From the NCBI RefSeq assembly GCF_024346875.1, contig NZ_AP024872.1, forward strand, positions 925,995 through 989,994: a stretch of DNA of 64,000 nt. Direction: 5' to 3'. Shown here piece by piece: positions 37,126-45,102 of this stretch. The position numbers and the translations under genes were made by a program. This DNA comes from Vibrio gallicus. GTDB taxonomy: Bacteria; Pseudomonadota; Gammaproteobacteria; Enterobacterales; Vibrionaceae. Within the stretch, counting starts at the first letter, position 1; every line of letters starts with the position of its first letter. The notes beneath the pieces were generated by a model, which was not told the origin of the DNA, ran no database searches, and was given only the letters and a program-made list of their open reading frames with translations.

Positions 37126-38424
37126 GGTTCATCGCGGATTAGTGGGAACTGAAAACAAAAACGGTAGTTAGTGGTAAGGTTACATCGCCAAACACAACCT
37201 TTCACAAACTACCGTTTTCATGCCGAATAATACTTTCCTATCGTCGTTCTGGGAAGGCTTTCAGATCGTAAAGTCTTATAAAACTGATTCATTAATCTCT
37301 ATCACCTTAATTCCTGATACCCCTGCATACTGTTCTTGTGGTCAAGTTTCTGACTCTATTCATGACACTCAGTGGCGAACGCTTAAGGATGCGATGATGC
37401 TAGGCACACCCGTCGAATTACTCGTTCAAACTCGGCGCATCAGGTGTTCAAATTGTGGTATCAAGACTGAGTCTATTTCTTGGGTTAAGCCATATTCTCG
37501 CCTTACCAATCGGCTGATTGATTACATTGAGAATCTATTACCATTGCTACCCATCAAACACATTTCAGAGCTTACTGGGGTGCACTGGCACACCATCAAA
37601 GAAATAGATAAGCAACGTCTGAAGCGTGTCGTACCTGAGGTTCCTTGGGGTTGTTTGCGTCAACTGGTCATGGATGAGTTTGCCATATTCAAGGGGCATC
37701 GTTACGCCACTGTTATCGCCGATGCACAAACGCATCAAGTACTTTGGATTGGTCTAGGTAGAAGTCGTAAAGATATACGTCCGTTCTTTGAAATGCTTGG
37801 AGAGCATGCTCAAAATATCGAAGTTGTGGCAATGGATATGAACACCGCTTTTGACCTAGAGGTTCAAGCTCATTGTCCAAAGGCTTGTATTGTCTATGAC
37901 CTTTTTCATGTCGTCGCTAAGTTTGGTCGAGAAGTTATGGATAGAGTTCGAGTAGATCAAGCCAACCAACTTAAAGATGACAAAAGTGCACGGCGTTGGG
38001 TCAAGCGCTCACGTTGGGTATTACTGAAAAATAGAGAGAACTTAAATACTAAGCAACAAAGTTACCTGGATGAAATACTTGCGGTTAACCGTGACTTAAT
38101 GGTGACCCATTTACTTGGTGCTCAGCTCAAGGAGCTCTGGTACTGCGACTCGGAAAAACAAGCCAAAGACCTTTGGGAAATATGGTGGCAGCAAGTCCAT
38201 GAAAGCGGAGTAAAACCGCTCATAAACTTCGCTAAAAAGCTGAAACCGTACCTTCATGGGATAGTGTCTTCAGCTTTGTATCATTTAAATACATGCACCT
38301 TGGAAGGGATTAATAACAAGATCAAGCTAATCAAAAGAATGGGCTATGGGTACCGAGATACGGATTACTTCTTTATGAAGATAAAAGCGGCCTTCCCCGG
38401 AAAGCCGCGATGAACCAAAAATAA
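37118..38424 (+). mobile_element. ISL3 family insertion sequence with 8-bp target site duplication
   Basis: The element (37126-38416, 1291 bp) has terminal inverted repeats beginning ggttcatcgcgg at the left and ending ccgcgatgaacc at the right, and carries one transposase gene. It is flanked by perfect 8-bp direct repeats aaaaataa (37118-37125 and 38417-38424), the duplication size known for ISL3. Intact ends, intact transposase and perfect duplication point to a recent insertion. It landed between convergent genes next to a terminator hairpin, so it disrupts no coding sequence. Confidence 0.93.
37220..38413 (+). CDS. ISL3 family transposase
   Basis: A 397-residue transposase with the ISL3 layout. 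It has an N-terminal zinc-finger-like region (CSCG... CSNCG, about residues 32-76), an HTH segment (ISELTGVHWHTIKEIDKQRLK), and the DDE catalytic domain starting LVMDEFAIFKGHRYATVIAD. The second Asp is in VVAMDMNTAF and the Glu in TCTLEGINNKIKLIKRMGYGYRDTDYFFMKI near the C-terminus. Its stop codon lies 3 bp inside the right end of the element. All motifs look intact, so it should be functional. Confidence 0.93.
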   Translation: MPNNTFLSSFWEGFQIVKSYKTDSLISITLIPDTPAYCSCGQVSDSIHDTQWRTLKDAMMLGTPVELLVQTRRIRCSNCGIKTESISWVKPYSRLTNRLIDYIENLLPLLPIKHISELTGVHWHTIKEIDKQRLKRVVPEVPWGCLRQLVMDEFAIFKGHRYATVIADAQTHQVLWIGLGRSRKDIRPFFEMLGEHAQNIEVVAMDMNTAFDLEVQAHCPKACIVYDLFHVVAKFGREVMDRVRVDQANQLKDDKSARRWVKRSRWVLLKNRENLNTKQQSYLDEILAVNRDLMVTHLLGAQLKELWYCDSEKQAKDLWEIWWQQVHESGVKPLINFAKKLKPYLHGIVSSALYHLNTCTLEGINNKIKLIKRMGYGYRDTDYFFMKIKAAFPGKPR

Positions 38425-38426
38425 GC

Positions 38427-39602
38427 CTAAAATAGAGACAAAACCACACCATAACCAATGAAACATGCTACTAGGCCAACGATAGGCAGCTTCATTTGCT
38501 TTAATAAGAACAAGCCAATCAAGACTACAGCCATATCCTGCGCACTCATAATCGAATTAACAAATATCGGCTGATATAAGGCTGCGATCAATAACCCAAC
38601 AACTCCCGCATTTACCCCTTTTAGCGCAGCAGCAACCGTAGGAATACTCGCTACGGCTTTCCAGTTATGGATAACGCTTAGAACCAATAGAAAACCCGGT
38701 AGAAAAACAGCAAAGGTAGCCACAATCGCACCCACAATAGGTTGCTGAGGATACAGTTCATAACCCAAGTATGTGGCAAAGGTAAACATCGGCCCCGGAA
38801 CAGCTTGAGCCGCCGCATACCCGGTTAAAAAGCTATCTGTAGTTAACTGATCGCCAATCAGGTTTTGTAAAAGAGGCAGTACTACATGTCCCCCACCAAA
38901 CACCAAAGATCCCACATAGAAAAACTCGTGGAACAAGTTAGCGATAGTCCCTTGAGAAGCAAATGCGGAGCCCAATAATAAGATGCCTACAAATATGAAC
39001 AGAGGCGCTAACTGCAACCTAACCTTCTTTTGAGGGCTGTCGCTATTGTGAGGCTTAAACCAAAAAGCACCTACCATAGCGCAGCTTAGCAATGCGATAA
39101 CCTGTGCCCCAATTCCGCCAAATAGCAGCATACACACCGCGACCATCATACATAGCCCTATGGTTTGCTTGGTTTGACAAAAGCTTCGGTACATCCCCAC
39201 GATAGCATCTGCCACCACGACTACCGCTAGCAATTTAAGAGCGTGTATTACACCAATAAAAAGTGACGTCTCCAGCAAACTGCTACTTAGCACTGCCAGT
39301 GCAATCATTAAAATGATAGAGGGCAAGGTAAATCCAAGAAATGCCGCGCACGCACCGGCTATCCCGCCTTTCTTATAGCCCAATGCAAAACCAACCTGAC
39401 TCGAACCAGGGCCTGGAAGAAACTGACTCAAAGCGACTAGTTGGGCATACTCTTCATCACTGAGCCACTCCCTTTGCTCAACAAAGGTTTTACGAAAATA
39501 GCCAATATGGGCAGCAGGTCCACCGAAACTGACCCACCCCAACGCAAAAAAGATCTTAAAAATGGAAAACATTAGCAAAAACCTATTAAAGAAACTTTGC
39601 AT
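38427..39602 (-). CDS. chrA: Chromate transporter, two-domain ChrA type
   Basis: A 391-residue membrane protein with two homologous CHR halves. The first has WVSFGGPAAHIGYFR (about 24-38) and LPGPGSSQVGFALGYKKGG; the second has GSLVFGGGHVVLPLLQNLI and AAQAVPGPMFTFATYLGYE. Long-chain CHR proteins export chromate and confer resistance, although the native substrate in marine strains may be another oxyanion. It is divergent from a LysR gene (51 bp to the chosen start), which likely regulates it. Its stop codon is 2 bp from the ISL3 target duplication. Confidence 0.87.
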   Translation of the reverse strand: MQSFFNRFLLMFSIFKIFFALGWVSFGGPAAHIGYFRKTFVEQREWLSDEEYAQLVALSQFLPGPGSSQVGFALGYKKGGIAGACAAFLGFTLPSIILMIALAVLSSSLLETSLFIGVIHALKLLAVVVVADAIVGMYRSFCQTKQTIGLCMMVAVCMLLFGGIGAQVIALLSCAMVGAFWFKPHNSDSPQKKVRLQLAPLFIFVGILLLGSAFASQGTIANLFHEFFYVGSLVFGGGHVVLPLLQNLIGDQLTTDSFLTGYAAAQAVPGPMFTFATYLGYELYPQQPIVGAIVATFAVFLPGFLLVLSVIHNWKAVASIPTVAAALKGVNAGVVGLLIAALYQPIFVNSIMSAQDMAVVLIGLFLLKQMKLPIVGLVACFIGYGVVLSLF

Positions 39603-39653
39603 AAACTAAGCCATACACATATATGATTCAAATTGATAGAATTGATAATCTAT

Positions 39654-40610
39654 ATGAACAAAATAGATTCGGGGTTACATGTGACAGATATTAACTGGAA
39701 AGGGATCGACCTCAATCTCTTGATAGCCTTTCAAGCCTTACTTAAGACTCAAAGCGTCTCTCAAGCAGCGCATGAGTTGCATATTAGTCAGTCTGCGATG
39801 AGTCACAGCCTAGCTAGACTAAGGCAAATGCTCAATGACCCCTTGTTCCATCGCCAAGGTCATAAAATGGAGCCCACAGAAAGAGCACTACAACTGGCTA
39901 GCGATGTACAGCTGGTGATCCGTATTGTTAAAAACAATATCCTCAATTCCGAACCGTTCACCGCACAAAGTTACACTGGAAGCTTTAAAATAGGTCTAAC
40001 CGACTACGCTGAATTTGTGTTTGCTCCACAGATTTTTGACCAGATTTGTGCAAAAGCACCCAATGCAAAAGTAAGCTTTATTAGGGTAAATCGACACAAT
40101 CTAGCAGAAGTCGTAGAAAAAGAGCGATTAGATCTGGCAATCGGAAGCTTTCCTTCGCTAGCCGAGGGGTTTGAATCCCAACCTTTATACCAAGAAAGCC
40201 ATGTTTGCTTATATGATACCGCAGCAACTGGGGTTGAACCCCCACTAAATCTTGAGCAATTTTGCCAGCTTCCTCACGCTTTAGTCAGTCCTGATGGCAG
40301 TTGGAAAACCGGTGTTGATGATGCCCTTAAGCACTATAATAAAACCCGAACCGTGCAGGTTCTATCGCAAAACTTTTTGACTATTGGTCAGCTCATTAAA
40401 GGGCGCAATCTTACTTGCATCGTGCCAAAGCTAATGTCTATGATACCCTTCATTGCCGAAGGGCTTACCCGCTGTCAGCCGCCGATAGAGGTCAATGATT
40501 TTACCATCAGTATGTTGTGGCGTAGCAACGCCTCAAATGCAGATAAACAACAATGGCTTCAGCACTGCGTAGCAAGCGTAATTAACCCAGACTTCTCAAT
40601 CAAGGAATAA
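39654..40610 (+). CDS. LysR family regulator divergent from chrA
   Basis: A 319-residue regulator with an N-terminal HTH (LKTQSVSQAAHELHISQSAMSHSLARLRQML...PLFHRQGHKMEPT) typical of the NodD/PcpR-like branch of LysR proteins. A C-terminal co-inducer domain follows. The longest reading begins at a TTG (39633); the ATG at 39654 is preferred, and a GTG at 39681 (VTDINWKGIDLN) preceded by GGGG is also possible. It ends 3 bp before an MscS-type gene, so the two are probably co-transcribed. Confidence 0.83.
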   Translation: MNKIDSGLHVTDINWKGIDLNLLIAFQALLKTQSVSQAAHELHISQSAMSHSLARLRQMLNDPLFHRQGHKMEPTERALQLASDVQLVIRIVKNNILNSEPFTAQSYTGSFKIGLTDYAEFVFAPQIFDQICAKAPNAKVSFIRVNRHNLAEVVEKERLDLAIGSFPSLAEGFESQPLYQESHVCLYDTAATGVEPPLNLEQFCQLPHALVSPDGSWKTGVDDALKHYNKTRTVQVLSQNFLTIGQLIKGRNLTCIVPKLMSMIPFIAEGLTRCQPPIEVNDFTISMLWRSNASNADKQQWLQHCVASVINPDFSIKE

Positions 40611-40613
40611 ACT

Positions 40614-41705
40614 ATGTCCAACACCTTACCTGACTGGCAAGGCCTTGTTCAGATCACCGATAGCCCTTTATTTAATGAGATCATATTGATAACCGGATTA
40701 AGCTTGGTGGCGTGGATCATCTGGCGGATTGTACTCAATCGACTCGAACATATCGCAGAAAAAACCAAGGTCACCTGGGACAACGCAGTATTGCACGGCA
40801 TGCGCTCCCCAATAAGTACCTTGATTTGGTGCTGGCCGGGAACCGTCTCACTTGGGCTATTACTACAAGAGTATTTTAAGCACTCATTAGACTGGTTAGT
40901 CACCCTAAAACTGATACTGATTATCTTTGTGGTGGTTTGGGCGCTGTACCGTATTATCTCAAACCTTGAAGCTGAGGTGTTGACCAAGCCAGAACGCGAT
41001 CCGACAACGGTACAAGCCATCTCCAAGCTTGCACGTTTGATTGTGATTATTATTGGGTCTTTAACCCTGATGCAAACCTTAGGGTTAAGCCTATCAGGCT
41101 TACTCACCTTTGGTGGCGTTGGTGGCTTAATTGCAGGTCTTGCCGCGAAAGATCTTCTCTCGAACTTCTTTGGTGGCATGATGATCTACTTCGACCGCCC
41201 CTTCAAAGTTGGGCATTGGATCCGCTCCCCTGACCGCAATATAGAGGGAACAGTTGAGCGTATCGGTTGGCGCATGACCATGATTCGTACCTTTGATAAA
41301 AGGCCGATCTACGTACCTAATTCGGTATTCAGTAATATCGTTGTGGAAAACCCGTCACGCATGCTAAATCGCCGTATCTACGAAACTATCGGGTTGCGCT
41401 ATCAAGACTCCACTCAAGTAGATAAGATCATTATCGATGTAAAAGCGATGCTAGAGTCTCACCCTGAAATAGACGCAAATCAGACACTGATCGTAAACCT
41501 CAATGCCTTTGGTCCATCATCGTTAGATTTCTTTATCTACACCTTCACCAAAACCGTTGATTGGATCAAGTTTCACGAAGTAAAACAAGATGTAATGCTA
41601 AAGGTTATCGCCATTATTCATGACAATAATGCGGATATAGCCTTCCCTACGCAAACACTTCATATCAACGAAACCAAAGTAGAAACGGATATCACAACAC
41701 AGTGA
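40614..41705 (+). CDS. MscS family small-conductance mechanosensitive channel
   Basis: A 363-residue inner-membrane channel with four or more helices, then the MscS core. The pore helix GLLTFGGVGGLIAGLAAKDLLSNFFGGMMIYFDRPFKVGHWI (about 158-202) shows the Gly/Ala packing pattern, and the beta-domain VPNSVFSNIVVENPSRM follows. Its layout is like E. coli YbdG/YbiO-type mid-size channels. It follows the LysR gene by 3 bp with an atg start and probably shares its message. It is unrelated in length and N-terminus to the other MscS homologue in this window. Confidence 0.85.
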   Translation: MSNTLPDWQGLVQITDSPLFNEIILITGLSLVAWIIWRIVLNRLEHIAEKTKVTWDNAVLHGMRSPISTLIWCWPGTVSLGLLLQEYFKHSLDWLVTLKLILIIFVVVWALYRIISNLEAEVLTKPERDPTTVQAISKLARLIVIIIGSLTLMQTLGLSLSGLLTFGGVGGLIAGLAAKDLLSNFFGGMMIYFDRPFKVGHWIRSPDRNIEGTVERIGWRMTMIRTFDKRPIYVPNSVFSNIVVENPSRMLNRRIYETIGLRYQDSTQVDKIIIDVKAMLESHPEIDANQTLIVNLNAFGPSSLDFFIYTFTKTVDWIKFHEVKQDVMLKVIAIIHDNNADIAFPTQTLHINETKVETDITTQ

Positions 41706-41713
41706 TGAAGATT

Positions 41714-41787
41714 TTATACAACTAACGATTGTATAAGATATATAACCTAAATCAGTTCCCGGATATTTGCGATGCAAATTCCGGGAA
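41714..41787 (+). terminator. Two hairpins downstream of the mscS-like gene
   Basis: An 8-bp stem ttatacaa/ttgtataa (41714-41736) is followed by a longer stem ttcccgga..atttgc/gcaaat..tccgggaa (41756-41787). They lie between convergent genes and probably form a bidirectional stop, though no T-run follows the second stem. Confidence 0.5.
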
Positions 41788-41804
41788 CGCGAACTAAAAC
41801 TTAT

Positions 41805-42593
41805 TTACTCGCCGCAACTTACCACAATACGCCCTTGCTTAGTGATTGCCTGCTTTAAGCTCAACTGTAGGCTTATCGTTACCGACAGATTCATCACAAC
41901 AAAGATTGCTATCATAATAATCAGTTGATATTTAATCGCGATCATTGGTGATACCCCGCCTAATATCTGTCCTGTCATCATTCCGGGTAAAGTGACTAAA
42001 CCCATGGTTGACATAGATGCTAGTGATGGGGCAAACGCTTTACGCATCGCGTGTTGAACGAAAGGGCGAGTGGCGTAGGGAATAGGGGCTGCAAGTGCGA
42101 TTGCCGCCTCATATTCACTCTTTCTCTCATTGAGCGCGCCATAAAGATTCTGCAAGGCAATAATGTTACTACTTAAGCAATTTCCAAGCAGCATTCCAGC
42201 CAACGGAATCATATACTGCGTACTGTAAAAAGGAACGGGTTGTATCACTAACCCACACAACACAAGCAATATCGGTGTTAATCCAAGGGTTAAGCCTATC
42301 GCGACAGGCAGCAGCAACACCTGCTTGGGCAGTTTTGCCTTTCCTACAATGGCACTCGCTCCCACTCCAATCATCACCACCAGCCATACTAGGTTTATCC
42401 AAGGGTTGTTTACCTCAAATAAATACTCAAGATATAGGCCAATCAGCAGTAACTGAATGGTCATACGTAGTATTGAAATGGCGGTATCTTTACCTAACCT
42501 CAACCCAAAATAGCGATTAATTGCAAAAGGGCCGGCTAAGGTTAAGCTAAATAGAGCCAATAACCACCAGTCAATATCAATGGAGGATTGCAT
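41805..42593 (-). CDS. FetB/YbbM-like (UPF0014) ABC permease, iron export type
   Basis: A 262-residue inner-membrane permease with about seven helices. The family core is clear: SILRMTIQLLLIGLYLEYLF near the start, IPLAGMLLGNCLSSNIIALQNL in the middle, and ALAAPIPYATRPFVQHAMRKAFAPSLASMSTMGLVTLPGMMTGQILGG near residue 165-215. E. coli FetB pairs with the ATPase FetA in an iron exporter; no fetA-like ATPase gene is adjacent here. It is transcribed alone, convergent to the mscS-like gene. Confidence 0.8.
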   Translation of the reverse strand: MQSSIDIDWWLLALFSLTLAGPFAINRYFGLRLGKDTAISILRMTIQLLLIGLYLEYLFEVNNPWINLVWLVVMIGVGASAIVGKAKLPKQVLLLPVAIGLTLGLTPILLVLCGLVIQPVPFYSTQYMIPLAGMLLGNCLSSNIIALQNLYGALNERKSEYEAAIALAAPIPYATRPFVQHAMRKAFAPSLASMSTMGLVTLPGMMTGQILGGVSPMIAIKYQLIIMIAIFVVMNLSVTISLQLSLKQAITKQGRIVVSCGE

Positions 42594-42690
42594 AGAAAGT
42601 ACTCACTATGTTGTTACTCTCAATAAAGTAATACTCACATTAAAATGAATCAAATCAATAGTATTAATAAGTAATATGTATGAAATAGGA

Positions 42691-43779
42691 TTAAGATTGG
42701 ATGCGCTTTAAGAAATCTTTACCCACCATTATCCCTCTTTCATAGTCAGCTAGAATGTCACTTTTACCGCTCATCAAACCGCTACAACTTAACGGCTTAT
42801 CTGGGGCTAGTTCATGAATAACCACACCTTCAGGCGGACAATTCATAAATTCACTGACACTCATATGATTGGCATAGTGAGAAAACAGCATTTCCATTGA
42901 ACGAGGGGTATGGGTGCGCCATTTTTGTGATTGCTGAATCAAAAGCTCAGTGAGTTTTTCACTATTCGGCAACCAATTCTTAGGCGTTGAATTAAAGGTT
43001 GGCCAATGAGAATCGGCCTTCATCTTGTGCACTCGGTCAGCAATGAGCCCACCCAGTTGTTTTATTGAATCATTGGAAGCAACCGGGGCAATGCGTTGTA
43101 AATAACCATCAATACCCTTGTGCCATTCCGCTTTTATTTTTTCAAAGGGTTCACTGGCAACCGGCATAAATGAAGTACTGTGATGTCCAATAATAGGCTC
43201 GGTGGTAATCACGACCATATGCTTAATACCCCGACGATAGGCTTCTTGCACAGGGATAGTCGCTGATACTCCGCCATCAACCCATTTTGCGCCATCAATC
43301 TCAATATCATTGTTATAGAGTAACGGAATAGCGCAGGTCGCTCGCAGTACATCAAACCAATTTTCTGAGAAGATTGGAAAATAATAGTCCTTCATCTCTT
43401 CGACATGGGTAACACACGCCAATGCTTCTCTTTCACTCCCAAGGCACTGTGCCCCCCTCTTAATATCAAGGGGAAATTCACCACTATGAACAAACTGAAA
43501 GGCCCAATCTAGATCCATTGGTTGCTGTTTCGTAACGAGTTTATTAAAGTCGAAAAAGCGATTTTTGGTGGTATAGTTAAGAATAAAATCCAAACCTAAA
43601 CCTCTCTGCTTTGTCACAAACGAAGAGACATTCAACGCCCCAGCAGAAGTGCCTAAATACAGCGAAAAAGGGTCAAATTCTGCAGAGTGAAAGGCGTCTA
43701 AGACCCCCGCAGCAAATACGCCCTTTTGTCCACCACCTTGAACAACAAGTGCGTATTTTTGCTGATCTTCCCATCTCAT
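42691..43779 (-). CDS. Patatin-like phospholipase family protein (YjjU-like)
   Basis: A 362-residue predicted serine lipid acyl hydrolase. The patatin oxyanion-hole motif reads GGGQKG (15-20, usually GGGxRG), the nucleophile Ser45 sits in GTSAG (43-47), and the catalytic Asp168 sits in WVDGG. No signal peptide is visible, so it is probably cytoplasmic like YjjU/RssA proteins rather than a secreted ExoU-like toxin. It is transcribed alone. A parS2-type palindrome lies about 56 bp upstream of its start. Confidence 0.83.
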   Translation of the reverse strand: MRWEDQQKYALVVQGGGQKGVFAAGVLDAFHSAEFDPFSLYLGTSAGALNVSSFVTKQRGLGLDFILNYTTKNRFFDFNKLVTKQQPMDLDWAFQFVHSGEFPLDIKRGAQCLGSEREALACVTHVEEMKDYYFPIFSENWFDVLRATCAIPLLYNNDIEIDGAKWVDGGVSATIPVQEAYRRGIKHMVVITTEPIIGHHSTSFMPVASEPFEKIKAEWHKGIDGYLQRIAPVASNDSIKQLGGLIADRVHKMKADSHWPTFNSTPKNWLPNSEKLTELLIQQSQKWRTHTPRSMEMLFSHYANHMSVSEFMNCPPEGVVIHELAPDKPLSCSGLMSGKSDILADYERGIMVGKDFLKRIQS

Positions 43780-43834
43780 AATTCGTCCCTAACCCATTTT
43801 AGTTTAACTCTATATAATCAACATACTCCGAAGA

Positions 43835-43849
43835 ATTTACATTGTAAAT
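43835..43849. other. parS2 centromere-like site upstream of the patatin-like gene
   Basis: atttaca-t-tgtaaat is a perfect 7-1-7 palindrome matching NTTTACANTGTAAAN, the published consensus for Vibrio Chr2 ParB2 sites. It lies about 18 kb from parA2 and about 13 kb from the three-site cluster at 57.1 kb, showing scattered parS2 sites around the origin. Confidence 0.75.
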
Positions 43850-43877
43850 TATAGCGTTAGAGTGAGCGGTTGATAAC

Positions 43878-44386
43878 ACCGAGCAACCACAGATGCCGGC
43901 CTAAAACATCACCGGCATGACGAGGTTGAGTGTGGCGCTACATCGACTCATCGCCACACCGATTCCGCCCCCCACGTCCTTCCCGCGAAGGCGGGGATCT
44001 GTAGACACTCGGGCTCAAGCAAAATACATAGAACAAAACAAACTCCGAGCAACCACAGATGCCAGCTTAAAACACCACCGGCATGACGAGGTTGAGTGTG
44101 GCGCTACATCGACTCATCGATACACCGTTTCACCGCCACATCGATTCCACCTCCCACGTCCTCCCCGCGAAGGCTGGGATCTGCAGACACTCAGGCTCAA
44201 GCAAAGTACATCGCTCAAAACAAACACCGAGCAACCACAGATGCCGGCTTAAAACACCACCGGCATGACGAGGTTGAGTGTGGCACTACATCGACTCATC
44301 GATACACCGATACACAGACTCACCGCCACATCGACTCATCGATACACCGATACACAGACTCACCGCCACATCGACTCCGCTTCCCC
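43878..44386. repeat. Structured repeat block with 40-bp tandem duplication
   Basis: Three copies of hairpin A (gatgcc[ag]gc..ccggcatgacg near 43890, 44057, 44238) alternate with two copies of hairpin B (near 43977 and 44160). Spacer tracts of tacatcgactcatcgatacaccgat type lie between them. At 44289-44368 a 40-bp unit beginning catcgactcatcgatacacc is repeated twice without change, and a third copy starts. Reading frames across it encode Arg/His/Thr-rich repeats with no start signals and are not genes. Confidence 0.8.
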
Positions 44387-45091
44387 TTACACCACTACCT
44401 CGCCTCCCGCGCCTAATTCAAGCAGCGTTGCATTACCCCCCACCGCGGTAATATTAATTGTACGGGTTCGCTCGGTAATGAAGCGAAGCACCAATTTGGA
44501 GTCTAATGCGACTGGCATATGCTTAACGTCTGACTCTACAATCAAGGGAGCAATCACACCCGACTTAGCCGCGAGTTTACGGTTAACGACGTGGGCAAGG
44601 TTATGTTGCGAAATAACACCCACTACTCGAACATCACAGTCTAATAACTGCGTATATTGCTCATACTCAACCAAGTTAAGTACGTCGTTAGGAAGTTGCC
44701 CCGTTTCAATTAAATTGCGCACTTGTTCAGCAAGTTCGCTATCTTGCACGCATACCAGCAAGGTATTCCCGGCTAGCAAAGCTACCGATAGCTGTGCAAA
44801 CAAAGCCATAGAGCATTCACAAGTTACGGACTGGTCGGCAATAATCAAGGCTACACCTCGACCTGCGGTATACAGTTCATTCGTTTCACCTGTAGGTCCG
44901 GGCATGAACTGTGGCTCAGAAAGTAATAACGTGCAGTGCTCTTTATGAAATGCCAAAGGCTTTAATAAAGAAGGTAACGCCAACTTATTTGCGGCGGATT
45001 CTATCAGTTCAACACGCTTAGCAAATGGAATCTGGTTCCATATACTCCAAACCTGCTGCGCTTTCGAAAAATAAATCGATGCTGATTTCAT
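44387..45091 (-). CDS. ALDH-superfamily-like protein encoded downstream of putA
   Basis: A 234-residue protein resembling the N-terminal Rossmann part of an aldehyde dehydrogenase (GRGVALIIADQSVTCECSMALFAQLSVALLAGNTLLVC, about 79-115). It lacks the catalytic Cys and general-base Glu motifs. It begins 11 bp after putA and is clearly co-transcribed. Similar short proteins follow putA in other vibrios, often labelled 1-pyrroline-5-carboxylate dehydrogenase. It may correspond to the non-catalytic ALDH-like C-terminal domain fused into longer PutA proteins, possibly needed for substrate channelling. That link is an inference. Confidence 0.72.
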   Translation of the reverse strand: MKSASIYFSKAQQVWSIWNQIPFAKRVELIESAANKLALPSLLKPLAFHKEHCTLLLSEPQFMPGPTGETNELYTAGRGVALIIADQSVTCECSMALFAQLSVALLAGNTLLVCVQDSELAEQVRNLIETGQLPNDVLNLVEYEQYTQLLDCDVRVVGVISQHNLAHVVNRKLAAKSGVIAPLIVESDVKHMPVALDSKLVLRFITERTRTINITAVGGNATLLELGAGGEVVV

Positions 45092-45102
45092 GTTACTACT
45101 CC

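Noticed and set aside
40649..41179. 176-codon minus-strand frame inside the mscS-like gene
   Set aside because: Antisense shadow of the MscS pore region; Lys/Arg/Ser-rich without any family pattern.
41805..42593. FetB-like permease as part of a FetAB exporter operon here
   Set aside because: No ATPase gene is next to it; only the permease can be supported in this window.
43917..44416. Reading frames encoding His/Arg/Thr-rich repeat proteins at 43.9-44.4 and 51.7-52.5 kb
   Set aside because: They are translations of the REP-like repeats (RRRGSVDTR, HHRHDE), lack ribosome binding sites, and occur in several frames and on both strands.
44265..44948. 227-codon plus-strand frame overlapping the ALDH-like gene
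   Set aside because: It is antisense to a gene with clear family resemblance, is Ser/Thr-rich and begins inside the repeat block.
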